Source: Tenericutes bacterium ADurb.BinA124 (GTDB taxonomy: Bacteria > Bacillota_I > Bacilli_A > ML615J-28 > CAG-698). Taken from it: a stretch of DNA of 42,855 bases. The DNA lies in NCBI GenBank assembly GCA_002068415.1, contig MVZM01000015.1:1-42855 (forward strand), given 5' to 3'. This document shows, in pieces, positions 1-8,088 of the stretch. The stretch's first letter is position 1. Each line of letters starts with the position of its first letter. Position numbers and translations under genes: made by a program. The notes beneath the pieces were generated by a model. It saw only the letters and a list, made by a program, of their open reading frames with translations, made no database searches and was not told the origin of the DNA.

Positions 1-3
1 TAC

Positions 4-24
4 AGGGGGAACACATTTCCCCCT
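4..24 (-). terminator. Hairpin after the first phosphodiester glycosidase gene
   Basis: Perfect 8-bp stem AGGGGGAA / TTCCCCCT with a 5-nt loop, 58 bases beyond the stop codon of the gene at 82-2064. The bases where a U-tract would lie are cut off by the window edge, so termination is inferred. The intervening 25-81 stretch is AT-rich and holds no ORF. Confidence 0.5.
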
Positions 25-81
25 AACCCCCTTTGTTCTTTAAATCTTTTTTCTATTTTCATTTTACAATATTCAAAATCG

Positions 82-2064
82 CTATTGATACAAATCACTT
101 ATATAATCATCTAAATAAACATATAATTCTTCAAGGATGACGGTCGAGCGATAAAAAGGAAAGAAAATAACCTGATTAATTTTCACATATTCACTTAAGG
201 TCGCTGAATAAAAGATGGAAACTTCGCTTGTTTCTTCAAAATCAGGAATAGTTAAATTAGGATTAGCTAATAAATCATATTCCGTTCCATTGTAAAACAA
301 AATTAAGGAGGAAATGGATGAAAAATCATCAAAATGGGGAATAAAAGTCATCCCGTCTTTTGTTTCTTGAAGTTCACAATAATAAAACCGTGGAGCTTGT
401 TTTTGAGTAATCACTATTCCTTTGAAATCAGTCTTACTGACCCCTAAATCATCACGAATATATATTTGATAAGGATAGGTTTGACCAGGTTCTAAATGGT
501 CAATACTTACATTTCCATTCACAAAAGGATAATCTTGCCCGTTAATACGAACTAAAACTTGCGTGATGTTTCTTTCAAGAGTGCTCGTTATTTTCGCATT
601 CAAAGTTACCGATGTTTCCGTGGCCCCTGTCTGTTTGGATGTTATTTGCACATCTCTAGTAATCAATAACATTGCCGTTAAAACCGCTCGGGCACTGCCA
701 TCAGCGGGAGAATTGACTACTTTAAAACAACCATTGTCCCTAACAACCATGGTAACTGAACCACCGCCATCAACTTGATAGGCTTCCACAATCCCGTAAT
801 GTTTTAAAATGGCATTCGTTTCGTTTTGATTGGTACCAGTCATCCCTGCCGAAGCTTGCTTCCCATCAATTGTCACTAAAGCCATAGTCCCAGAACTAGT
901 TCTGCCAAAAACGGAACGCGGGTATGCAACCGTATTATACGAACTACTCGATTCTAAATCTTTGTTATTGGTCCGCATTACTGTATGGTAAGCCGTGGCT
1001 GCTTCGACATTATTCATTATTCCTTCATATTCATATTGAACGATAATCCGCTTCCCTAAAGCAAGTTCATCTCGTAAAGTCACATTATTGGCACTGATAG
1101 CAAATTGTCCTTTATTTAGAACCGTTGTGGTTTCAATTTTGTCAATCGTCCCTTTTCCAAAAAAAGCATTTTGAGCGTTAGCTAATAATTTTTGGTCATA
1201 AAGAGCTTTATAAGTATAAGTTACCGAATTACTCATATATGCTTGCTCAGCATTGCTAACAATGAATAAATAATCACCCGAAACATCCATACTAGGCATG
1301 GTTGATGTCCCCGAATAATAAGGAGTATATAAGGCGCTCTCACCTTCTAAAGGTGTTTCATTCACTTTGTTAATTAAATGCTTACTAATAATGTGGTTTT
1401 CTTCATCGACAATTGATAAATAAAGGCCTGCTATCCGAATACGTAAAGCTGATTGATCATGCCAATTAGTATAGCCTTCAACGATTTGATCCTGAGTACC
1501 GTCATTTAAAAAGCCGGCAATATAAGTGCCATTGCCACCATAAGGTTTGGCACTGATGGAAAACCATTTTTCACCATCAGCAATAAACGGTCCATAGGGT
1601 TGGGGCATAAAGTAATCAGAGCCATTTTCATGACCCTTTTCACCCAAAGCAAAATAATATTGATCAGCATTAGTAGCCCCCAAAACTTTCCAACCGGGAT
1701 GGTTTGCCTCATAATCTGTCGCAATTTGCGCAACCGTCTTACGCACAAAACCCGAACTATCACTATTCTTAACCGCCCAAGTTACCAATTTCGTATTGCC
1801 ATTACATGGTTGCAACAAAACATTTACCTGTTGTTGATAATGGTTGTTATTTACAATCGTCTTCCCTTGATCAAGATAATGCGTTGCAACATTCCCTAAA
1901 CGCTTGACCGTGGAATTTGTCACATAATAAGCAGCTTGCTGGTTATCGCTATAAGTGATTGTGGAAGCATTGAGTGAAACTATAGATGCCGTTACAACAA
2001 TAAAAAAGACCAAAAAGACGGATAACAAATTGTGAAAGAATAAAAATTTTCTTTGTTTGAACAT
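82..2064 (-). CDS. Secreted phosphodiester glycosidase (NAGPA-domain) family protein
   Basis: A 660-residue exported protein. Residues 1-34 form a basic then hydrophobic signal peptide or anchor. The core (about 115-480) matches the phosphodiester glycosidase domain named after mammalian N-acetylglucosamine-1-phosphodiester alpha-N-acetylglucosaminidase: it has the ATNAD segment near 130, an RSVFGRTSSGT stretch, VTIDGKQ and the hallmark DGGGSVTMV. A beta-rich, fibronectin-like region follows (about 480-600). Bacterial members act on sugar phosphodiesters at the cell surface; the substrate here is unknown. The ATG follows an AGGAG ribosome site, and a TTGAGC-18-TATAAT promoter lies upstream. 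It is a clear paralogue of the protein at 3922-5790, and both end in the residues DLYQ. Function is by family only; the domain call is confident. Confidence 0.82.
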   Translation of the reverse strand: MFKQRKFLFFHNLLSVFLVFFIVVTASIVSLNASTITYSDNQQAAYYVTNSTVKRLGNVATHYLDQGKTIVNNNHYQQQVNVLLQPCNGNTKLVTWAVKNSDSSGFVRKTVAQIATDYEANHPGWKVLGATNADQYYFALGEKGHENGSDYFMPQPYGPFIADGEKWFSISAKPYGGNGTYIAGFLNDGTQDQIVEGYTNWHDQSALRIRIAGLYLSIVDEENHIISKHLINKVNETPLEGESALYTPYYSGTSTMPSMDVSGDYLFIVSNAEQAYMSNSVTYTYKALYDQKLLANAQNAFFGKGTIDKIETTTVLNKGQFAISANNVTLRDELALGKRIIVQYEYEGIMNNVEAATAYHTVMRTNNKDLESSSSYNTVAYPRSVFGRTSSGTMALVTIDGKQASAGMTGTNQNETNAILKHYGIVEAYQVDGGGSVTMVVRDNGCFKVVNSPADGSARAVLTAMLLITRDVQITSKQTGATETSVTLNAKITSTLERNITQVLVRINGQDYPFVNGNVSIDHLEPGQTYPYQIYIRDDLGVSKTDFKGIVITQKQAPRFYYCELQETKDGMTFIPHFDDFSSISSLILFYNGTEYDLLANPNLTIPDFEETSEVSIFYSATLSEYVKINQVIFFPFYRSTVILEELYVYLDDYISDLYQ

Positions 2065-2086
2065 TTTTTAACTCCTATCTACGAAA

Positions 2087-2116
2087 ATTATAACATAAAC
2101 TAAGGGCTAAGCTCAA
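2087..2116 (-). promoter_or_regulatory. Promoter of the first phosphodiester glycosidase gene
   Basis: On the minus strand, TTGAGC (2111-2116) and TATAAT (2087-2092) are separated by 18 bases. Transcription would start near 2080, giving a leader of about 16 nt with AGGAG before the ATG at 2064. Confidence 0.6.
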
Positions 2117-2220
2117 TAAAACCGATTCTTTCTTACAAAATAAATCATCAACACAAAACTTTAAAGGTTGATTTCCTAAATAAAACTCCAGTGATAATTA
2201 ACAAATTTTTACCGCAAATT

Positions 2221-2250
2221 AAAAAATATGAACTATTGTCCATATTTTTT
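2221..2250 (-). terminator. Hairpin after the zinc-ribbon gene
   Basis: Perfect 10-bp inverted repeat AAAAAATATG / CATATTTTTT with a 10-base loop, starting 6 bases after the zinc-ribbon stop codon. It ends in a run of T on the minus strand. The stem is almost all A-T, so it would be a modest terminator. Confidence 0.55.
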
Positions 2251-2256
2251 AAAAGT

Positions 2257-2415
2257 TTATCTTTCTTGTTTTTGTTGAGCCTTGCGCGCTTTACGGCACT
2301 TAGGACAACGTAATGGTTCACTCGTCAAACCTTTTTCTTTGTAGAAAACCTGTTCGCCTTCAGTGAAAACAAATTGAGCTTTGCAATCTTTGCAAATAAT
2401 GACCTTGTCTGGCAT
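2257..2415 (-). CDS. Small zinc-ribbon domain protein, 52 aa
   Basis: A 52-residue protein missed by simple length cut-offs. It starts MPDKVIICKDCKAQF and carries two CxxC knuckles: CKDC at 8-11 and CPKC near 37-40. It ends in a basic Lys/Gln-rich tail. Four cysteines spaced this way predict one bound zinc. It resembles the short 'probable zinc-ribbon' proteins common in low-GC Gram-positive bacteria, whose function is not known. The ATG is preceded by AGGAGG at ideal spacing, and it has its own promoter and a downstream hairpin, so it appears to be a separate transcription unit. Nothing in the context shows a partner. Confidence 0.82.
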   Translation of the reverse strand: MPDKVIICKDCKAQFVFTEGEQVFYKEKGLTSEPLRCPKCRKARKAQQKQER

Positions 2416-2496
2416 TCTTTTCCTCCTGTTAGATTTGAAATTTCATTTTTTATTTTCTATCAGAAGGATATAGATAAAGAACTACATTTCGAAGGT

Positions 2497-2525
2497 ATTA
2501 TATCACCAACATGAATAATTGTAAA
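2497..2525 (-). promoter_or_regulatory. Promoter of the zinc-ribbon gene
   Basis: TTTACA (2520-2525) and TATAAT (2497-2502) on the minus strand, 17 bases apart. It implies a leader of about 75 nt, longer than most in this window, containing the small palindrome TGAAATTTCA. Confidence 0.6.
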
Positions 2526-2553
2526 GATAAATAAAAACACCCCATTTTATCAT

Positions 2554-3804
2554 TTACTTCTTGGCGTAGATTTTCTTTAAATGAGCAAACCTTGGTAAAC
2601 TATTCTCTTTTGGTTGATTAGCTTCACCTTGAATTAAAGGCATTACATAATCGTAAAATTCTTGTGTCATCCCTGAGCGATCCGGTTTAATCCATTCAAT
2701 CGGAACATGTTTTTCTAAATTAGCACTCCCCGCAACATCCACAAGTTGGTAGGATACTTTATAAGTATCGGCTTGATAATCACGAATAATCGCTACCATT
2801 TTATCGGTTTCACCCTGAATTGCTTGTTTTACTGCAAATGCCCCCACATTAAAAGCTTCTTCAATGTCGGTTTTGGAAGCAATGTGAGCACTGCATCGTT
2901 GCAACAAACTATATTCAATCGGACGAACTTTAATCTTAAACTTGTCAGCAACAATTCCTGCAAGAACGGTTGCCGTTCCACCTAATTGGGCATGCCCAAA
3001 TGAGTCTCTTTTAAGACTGACAAGATATTCAGAAATATATTTTCCGGATTGATCCTTGATTCCTTCGGAAATGACAGCGATAACTTTATTGTTTTTACGG
3101 GCAGCAACATTTTTCACATCTTCAATAAAGTCATCAACATCAAACGGAATTTCCGGCAAATATATTAAGTCCGGACCAAAGCCTTGGGGAGCACCTAAAG
3201 TTGAAGCCGCCGTTAACCAACCAGCATTTCTCCCCATTACTTCCACAATCAAAACAATCCCCGTATCATAAACATGAGTATCCAAATAAAGTTCCATTAA
3301 ACTAGTAGCAACATATTTAGCCGCACTGCCAAAACCAGGGCAGTGATCGGTACCAAAAAGGTCATTATCAATCGTTTTAGGAATCCCAATAATTCGGCAT
3401 TCATAATTTTGGCTTTGCAAATATTTACTTATTTTATTGCATGTATCCATCGAATCATTGCCACCATTATAAAAAAAGTAGCGAATGTTATACTTTTGGA
3501 AAACTTCTAAAATACGGATATATTCACTTTCATCAACATTGAATGGTTTTAATTTATGACGGACGGAACCAAGGGCGGATGAAGGAGTGTTTTTTAATAA
3601 TTCTAGTTCGTGAAGATCTTCTTGGCGAATATCAAATAGTCTATCGTTGAGAATACCTCTAACCCCATGTTCTGCCCCATAAATGCCGGTAATTTCTTCG
3701 TGTTTTAAGGCTTCTAAAAAAGCACCGGCAGCACTAGCATTGATGACAGCGGTTGGTCCCCCCGATTGTCCAAATAAACATGCGCCAACTAATTTTTTAC
3801 TCAT
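2554..3804 (-). CDS. 6-phosphofructokinase, pyrophosphate-dependent type
   Basis: Phosphorylates fructose 6-phosphate in glycolysis, very probably with PPi rather than ATP. The 416-residue protein opens with the phosphofructokinase motif GQSGGPTAVIN (12-22). Two family positions that set the phosphoryl donor are of the PPi type: GGND at 114-117, where ATP enzymes have GGDG, and PKTIDND at 142-148, where ATP enzymes have PGTIDND. Length fits the long PPi-PFK clade rather than the 320-residue bacterial ATP enzyme. PPi-PFK activity is known from Acholeplasma and various anaerobes, and it is reversible. It stands alone with its own TTGAAA-17-TATAAT promoter, and the start has GGAGG upstream. No second phosphofructokinase is in the window. 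Confidence 0.9.
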   Translation of the reverse strand: MSKKLVGACLFGQSGGPTAVINASAAGAFLEALKHEEITGIYGAEHGVRGILNDRLFDIRQEDLHELELLKNTPSSALGSVRHKLKPFNVDESEYIRILEVFQKYNIRYFFYNGGNDSMDTCNKISKYLQSQNYECRIIGIPKTIDNDLFGTDHCPGFGSAAKYVATSLMELYLDTHVYDTGIVLIVEVMGRNAGWLTAASTLGAPQGFGPDLIYLPEIPFDVDDFIEDVKNVAARKNNKVIAVISEGIKDQSGKYISEYLVSLKRDSFGHAQLGGTATVLAGIVADKFKIKVRPIEYSLLQRCSAHIASKTDIEEAFNVGAFAVKQAIQGETDKMVAIIRDYQADTYKVSYQLVDVAGSANLEKHVPIEWIKPDRSGMTQEFYDYVMPLIQGEANQPKENSLPRFAHLKKIYAKK

Positions 3805-3842
3805 ATCTTTCTTCCTCCATTTTTTAAAAAATATCAGTAACT

Positions 3843-3871
3843 ATTATATCAAAGAATCCCTTTTTTTTCAA
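3843..3871 (-). promoter_or_regulatory. Promoter of the phosphofructokinase gene
   Basis: TTGAAA (3866-3871), 17-base spacer, TATAAT (3843-3848) on the minus strand: near-consensus sigma-A type. The leader holds an AT-only palindrome (ATTTTTTAAAAAAT) just before the GGAGG site. Confidence 0.75.
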
Positions 3872-3888
3872 TACCAAAAAAATGACAA

Positions 3889-3918
3889 TAAAAAGGGGGC
3901 GTGAATAGTACACCCCCT
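3889..3918 (-). terminator. Terminator of the HAD / phosphodiester glycosidase operon
   Basis: Minus-strand stem AGGGGGUGU / ACGCCCCCU (9 bp with one G-U pair), 7-nt loop, then TTTTTATT. It begins 3 bases after the stop codon at 3922. Its AGGGGG...CCCCCT core resembles the hairpin behind the paralogous gene at 82-2064. Confidence 0.85.
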
Positions 3919-3921
3919 AAA

Positions 3922-5790
3922 TTATTGATATAAATCAAAAAGAATCGCATCGTTCATAGTGTAGATAGCTTCAAAAAATAAAAACATCTCGGACGACATC
4001 AAGCGATAAGAAATTGTTTTGGCTTCCGTAATAATCTGACCATCGTTAAGATCATAAGATATTTCCAAAACAAATTCGGTTAAATTGGTTCCGACATCGC
4101 TTTGTTTGATTAATAATTCGCCATCACGGATTAAGTAATTACGACCATTGACTTTTAATTTAGCGTTTTTAAAAGCCAAGGTCCCATCACCATCTGCATA
4201 AAGCAAAGTCAGTTCGTAAATATTACCAACCTCCACAATTTGGAGTTCTAAAACCTCCGGTGCTTGTTTAAGAGTTTTGACTATGCCATCATTTAGGAGG
4301 GTATATTCCGTCCCCAAAGCATCTTTATAAGTAAATTGATAATAGTAGTCTTTATTTGACTTTAAGTTGGAAAAGGACATCGGTTCACCAGTCACTTCAA
4401 CTTTAGTATTATTGACCGTTAAAAATAATTTTCTAATATCATGGCCATTTTGGGCTTCAACTGAGGCATTGAAAATTAATTCTGTTTGCGAGCGTTCAAC
4501 ACTAAGATTAATGACAGGCATTTTTACCGCAATCAAAAGACAATTCCCATCTCGCCGTAAACCACCGTCCGAAGGCGAGTTCATCACAACAAATTCTCCG
4601 CCTTTACGGATAATCATCGTTGTTGAGCCACCGCCATCGAGATTGTAAGCTTCTAGGCAACCGTAACGTTTCATCGTCGCAGCCATTTCATTATCATACA
4701 TACCGTCCATATTTTTTACTGTTTGCCGACCATCAATGGTCGCCATCACAATCGTTCCATCAGCACGGATTCCCACCACTGTTCTAGGATGACGTGCTGC
4801 TAAAACGCTTGGTGTATCTTTAAAGTATTCGCCGGCTTTTAAAAAGTTCCCTTGATAACCAGTACAAGAATCAACCCGTGCAAAATCATTAATGAAGGTA
4901 AATTGGGTACGAATGGTTTTTCCGATCCCTAAAGCATTCTGAACAGCAGAATTATTGGTAGCGATAGCAAATTGCCCCTTTTGTAAAGAAACCGGCTCTA
5001 ACGAAGAAATAACTCCCTTTCCATAAAAATCTGACAGATTGTTGGGGAGGGCTAAATCGGCATTTTCCACAACAAAGGTTTGATGGTTGCCATTATCAAT
5101 AACTTTCGGTTCATAAAGATGTGAAGAAGCATTATAAATGCCAAAATAGAGGGAAGTTTCATTGGTCTCCGGCAGTTGATTTAATTTATCAATTGAAAAA
5201 GAATTAACAATATTATCATTTTCATCAAAGATATCAAGCGTCATTTTAGTGGATCGATAATTGCTTTTCCCGGCAATCAAACCATTGGTACTATGATCGT
5301 TGGTAAAGCCCAAAACACCACTCCTCATCGAAGTTTTATAAAATTCACCATTAGTGACAACGGGATTATGGGTTTGGTAGGGAAGCCCATTTAAGGTCCC
5401 GCTAATGTCAAAAAAATCAGCATTGATGGCGCCCAAAACCCGCCAATCCGGGTTTTCTTCTTCAAACTGGGTTGCAAGACTAATGACCGTCGATAATGTC
5501 CACATATGGGATTTTAAGTTGGCAAAACTAATAATTTTAGCGGGCGAAGATGCCGGAATTTCCATAATATTTACTTGCTGGTTGTAATAACTTCCAGAGC
5601 GGTTGGTTTGCGCAATATCAGTAAATTGTTTAACGCCATAACCCAAATTGTTAATGGCTTTGCGTTCAATTACTTGGTAAGTCGCCTCTCCAGTTGCGGT
5701 CACAGTTGTATCGAAGGCTCCCGAAACTTGAAGTCCACTGACTAATAGAAAACTAAAACTAACTAATAAGAGTAAAATAACTTTCTTCAT
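3922..5790 (-). CDS. Secreted phosphodiester glycosidase (NAGPA-domain) family protein, paralogue 2
   Basis: A 622-residue exported protein with a short signal peptide (MKKVILLLLVSF...). The NAGPA-type domain (about 100-425) shows GAINADFFD, TVVGIRADGT, TIDGRQ and DGGGSTTMI, followed by NSPSDGG. A beta-sandwich-like tail reaches a C-terminus ending in FDLYQ. It shares layout and many motifs with the protein at 82-2064, so the two come from a duplication. I start it at the ATG at 5790, because GAGG sits 5 bases before it; an in-frame GTG 6 bases upstream overlaps that site. It lies 24 bases after a HAD phosphatase gene in the same operon, which hints at joint handling of a sugar phosphodiester and its phosphate. 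The substrate is unknown. Confidence 0.82.
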   Translation of the reverse strand: MKKVILLLLVSFSFLLVSGLQVSGAFDTTVTATGEATYQVIERKAINNLGYGVKQFTDIAQTNRSGSYYNQQVNIMEIPASSPAKIISFANLKSHMWTLSTVISLATQFEEENPDWRVLGAINADFFDISGTLNGLPYQTHNPVVTNGEFYKTSMRSGVLGFTNDHSTNGLIAGKSNYRSTKMTLDIFDENDNIVNSFSIDKLNQLPETNETSLYFGIYNASSHLYEPKVIDNGNHQTFVVENADLALPNNLSDFYGKGVISSLEPVSLQKGQFAIATNNSAVQNALGIGKTIRTQFTFINDFARVDSCTGYQGNFLKAGEYFKDTPSVLAARHPRTVVGIRADGTIVMATIDGRQTVKNMDGMYDNEMAATMKRYGCLEAYNLDGGGSTTMIIRKGGEFVVMNSPSDGGLRRDGNCLLIAVKMPVINLSVERSQTELIFNASVEAQNGHDIRKLFLTVNNTKVEVTGEPMSFSNLKSNKDYYYQFTYKDALGTEYTLLNDGIVKTLKQAPEVLELQIVEVGNIYELTLLYADGDGTLAFKNAKLKVNGRNYLIRDGELLIKQSDVGTNLTEFVLEISYDLNDGQIITEAKTISYRLMSSEMFLFFEAIYTMNDAILFDLYQ

Positions 5791-5814
5791 ATACACCTCA
5801 CATAAAATATTATA

Positions 5815-6528
5815 TCAAATGATGCCCATCTTGAAAAGATAGGAAACGAATTGGGAAAAATCACCATTTGGAAAAAGATTAATATCGACTTGTTGACGAT
5901 TGTTAAGACAATCCGTGATTAAATAAGTACCTATTCCAACTTGGTTCGCAATCATGTCTTCGTCAACATCATTACCAACCATTAAACACTCCTTAGAGTT
6001 TAAATTTAAATCTTGAATAATTTGTTGATAATAACGAAGATTCGGTTTTGCAAAACAAGAATTTTCATAAGTTGTAATTAAGGAAAACTTTTGTGGATCC
6101 AAGCCCGCCCATGACATTCGTTTTAAAGTTGCAACTTGAGGGAAAATGGGATTGGTTGCTAAAATCAAATTGATACCCCGTTCCTTGAGTTTTTCTACAA
6201 GCCAAGGAGCCAATTCCTGCTTTTTCGATGCTTCACGAACAAGATCAAATTCATTTTCGTAAAAGTGCAGAAATTCCAGCTCAATTTCCGATTTAAAAAC
6301 TTTCGTTGTTTTTTCAAAGGTTTTCCAAAAACATACCTCGTTTGTTACTTCACCATTATTATTAATCATCGCTTTCGTTCCTTGCCAAATGGCTGCTAAC
6401 ATCGTTTGGGAATCAAAACCTAGCTTCGCCAACTTTTTCCCTAATAATTGAAAATATTTTTGTACAAATAATTCTTCATCAAGAGGTAAAAGCGTTCCAT
6501 CCAAATCAAATAAAACTGTTCTTATCAA
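5815..6528 (-). CDS. HAD-superfamily hydrolase (probable phosphatase)
   Basis: About 237 residues with all four HAD motifs: DLDGT near the N-terminus (nucleophile and acid Asp pair), ATNP (motif II Thr), KPN with the motif III Lys, and GNDVDED (motif IV acidic residues). An alpha-helical cap lies between motifs I and II, as in subfamily I HADs acting on small phosphates. The reading frame is open from a GTG at 6537, but AGGTGA then sits 6 bases before a TTG at 6528, and MIRTVLFDLDGT is a typical HAD start, so the TTG is preferred. It is first in an operon with the phosphodiester glycosidase at 3922-5790 and is transcribed divergently from tnaA. Substrate not predictable. Confidence 0.82.
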   Translation of the reverse strand: MIRTVLFDLDGTLLPLDEELFVQKYFQLLGKKLAKLGFDSQTMLAAIWQGTKAMINNNGEVTNEVCFWKTFEKTTKVFKSEIELEFLHFYENEFDLVREASKKQELAPWLVEKLKERGINLILATNPIFPQVATLKRMSWAGLDPQKFSLITTYENSCFAKPNLRYYQQIIQDLNLNSKECLMVGNDVDEDMIANQVGIGTYLITDCLNNRQQVDINLFPNGDFSQFVSYLFKMGII

Positions 6529-6545
6529 AAAAATCACCTGCTGTT

Positions 6546-6575
6546 ATTATACTAAACATTCCTCATCAAAAGCAA
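6546..6575 (-). promoter_or_regulatory. Promoter of the HAD / phosphodiester glycosidase operon
   Basis: TTGCTT (6570-6575), 18 bases, TATAAT (6546-6551) on the minus strand. The predicted start point near 6539 leaves only about 11 nt before the TTG start. It is back to back with the tnaA promoter, 15 bases away. Confidence 0.65.
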
Positions 6576-6589
6576 TTATTAATTTAAGA

Positions 6590-6618
6590 TTGTTTCCCCG
6601 TTTTAAAAATGATATAAT
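6590..6618 (+). promoter_or_regulatory. tnaA promoter
   Basis: TTGTTT (6590-6595), 17 bases, TATAAT (6613-6618). Transcription should start near 6625, directly at the GAGGAG ribosome site (6625-6630), leaving a leader of about 12 nt. This rules out an Escherichia-type tnaC leader-peptide attenuator. Confidence 0.78.
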
Positions 6619-6636
6619 AAAAATGAGGAGATTGAT

Positions 6637-8019
6637 ATGGCAGTAAAATATATTCCCGAACCTTTTCGGATAAAAGTCGTCGAAAATATTCAAATTTTAA
6701 GTAAACAGGAACGTATTCAAAAAATTGCCGATGCCCATTATAATGTTTTTAATTTAAATTCTGAAGATGTTTACATCGATTTATTAACCGACAGTGGAAC
6801 CAATGCGATGAGTGCCCAACAATGGTCAGGAATGATGGCCGGGGATGAAGCCTATGCCGGAGCCAAAAGTTACCAAAAAATAGTAGCTGCAGGGCAGGAC
6901 ATTTTTGGCTATCAGTTCATTCAACCAGTTCATCAAGGACGAGCAGCGGAAAAAGTACTTTTACCATTGCTTCTTGGACCACAAAAATATGCCATTGCCA
7001 ATATGTTTTTTGACACCACGAGAGCACATGTGGAAATTGCTGGAGCAAGGGCCATTGACTGTGTTGTTAAGGAAGCCAAAAATATTTCCTTAAGGGCTCC
7101 TTTTAAAGGCAATATGGATGTCAAACTATTAGAACAAACCATTAATCAACTTGGCCCCCAAAAAATCGGCTTAGTGGTGATGACCATTACTAACAATTCG
7201 GCTGGTGGGCAACCTGTATCAATGCAAAACATTCGCGAAACAGCGAGCATCTGCCAAAAATATCATTTACCGCTTTGCATGGATGCTGCCCGTTTTTCGG
7301 AAAATGCCTATTTTATCAAAAAAAGAGAACCTGAATTTGCCAATAAATCGATTAAAGCGATTGTAAGAGAAATGTTTTCCTATGCCGATATGTTTACGAT
7401 GAGTGCCAAAAAGGATGCGATTGTTAATATCGGGGGCTTAATCGGCATTAAGAACAACCCTGAATTAATCACTTTAATTAAGGAACGCACAATTGCTTTT
7501 GAAGGCTTTATTTCTTACGGCGGTCTAGCGGGAAGAGATTTAGAAGCAATTGCTAGCGGTTTATATGAAGGACTTGGCGAAGCATATTTACAATATCGTG
7601 TTGGTCAAAGCGAATATCTTGGTGCCAAATTGGATGAGGTCAACATCGCTTATCAAACCCCACCAGGTGGGCATGGATTATTTATCGATGCCAAGTCAAT
7701 GTTTCCCCACATCCCTTATTTTCAATTTCCTGCTCAAGCTTTAGCCATTGAACTTTACATTGAAGCGGGCATCCGAACTTGTGATGTTGGTTCCTTCATG
7801 TTAGGAAATGACCCCGATACCAATGAGCAACTACAAGCCCATTTTGAATTTACTAGATTGGCCATCCCTCGACGGGTTTATACACAAGCCCATTTGGATG
7901 TGATTGTAGAAGCCTTAATCAATATTAAAAACCGTTCTTCTTCCGTCAAAGGTTACGAAATCATTTGGGAGCCGAAAGTATTGCGCCATTTCCAAGCCCA
8001 CTTAAAACCAATTAAATAA
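6637..8019 (+). CDS. tnaA: Tryptophanase (tryptophan indole-lyase)
   Basis: PLP enzyme that splits L-tryptophan to indole, pyruvate and ammonia. At 460 residues it is normal length for the beta-eliminating lyases. The PLP lysine lies in SAKKDA (258/259); [13 protein letters not shown] (47-59), GDEAYAG and GGQPVS are shared with both tryptophanase and tyrosine phenol-lyase. The two are told apart by FFDTT at 124-128 (tryptophanase has Asp here, tyrosine phenol-lyase has Thr), by a [16 protein letters not shown] segment matching tryptophanase, and by the C-terminal WEPKVLRHF. It has its own promoter and a strong terminator, so it is monocistronic. No tryptophan permease is in the window. It fits an amino-acid fermenting lifestyle with the methylaspartate operon. 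Confidence 0.93.
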   Translation: MAVKYIPEPFRIKVVENIQILSKQERIQKIADAHYNVFNLNSEDVYIDLLTDSGTNAMSAQQWSGMMAGDEAYAGAKSYQKIVAAGQDIFGYQFIQPVHQGRAAEKVLLPLLLGPQKYAIANMFFDTTRAHVEIAGARAIDCVVKEAKNISLRAPFKGNMDVKLLEQTINQLGPQKIGLVVMTITNNSAGGQPVSMQNIRETASICQKYHLPLCMDAARFSENAYFIKKREPEFANKSIKAIVREMFSYADMFTMSAKKDAIVNIGGLIGIKNNPELITLIKERTIAFEGFISYGGLAGRDLEAIASGLYEGLGEAYLQYRVGQSEYLGAKLDEVNIAYQTPPGGHGLFIDAKSMFPHIPYFQFPAQALAIELYIEAGIRTCDVGSFMLGNDPDTNEQLQAHFEFTRLAIPRRVYTQAHLDVIVEALINIKNRSSSVKGYEIIWEPKVLRHFQAHLKPIK

Positions 8020-8025
8020 ACTATT

Positions 8026-8063
8026 AACCGGTTTTATTCTTTTTGATAATGACCGGTTTTTTT
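8026..8063 (+). terminator. tnaA terminator
   Basis: Stem AACCGGT (8026-8032) / ACCGGTT (8052-8058), followed by a run of T. It begins 6 bases after the tnaA stop. The loop contains the TTGATA of the next gene's likely promoter. Confidence 0.82.
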
Positions 8064-8073
8064 ATGATATAAT
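8043..8073 (+). promoter_or_regulatory. Promoter of the SRAP gene, overlapping the tnaA terminator
   Basis: TATAAT at 8068-8073 is clear. TTGATA at 8043-8048 is a possible -35 with a long 19-base spacer, lying inside the terminator loop. The start point near 8080 gives a leader of about 9 nt before the ATG at 8089. Confidence 0.5.
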
Positions 8074-8088
8074 GGATTGGGTGATAAA

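Noticed and set aside
1600..1899. Open frames on the plus strand inside the minus-strand genes (also at 4367-4648, 14793-15125, 37269-38114 and others)
   Set aside because: They are shadows of well-supported genes, have no ribosome sites and encode compositionally odd peptides.
6538..6636. tnaC-type leader peptide attenuator before tnaA
   Set aside because: The promoter leaves only about 12 bases of leader, with no room for a leader ORF or Rho site.
6637..8019. Tyrosine phenol-lyase instead of tryptophanase
   Set aside because: FFDTT (Asp at the key position), the GSFMLGNDP segment and WEPKVLRHF match tryptophanase; tyrosine phenol-lyase has a Thr at that site and an Arg-containing MERG segment.
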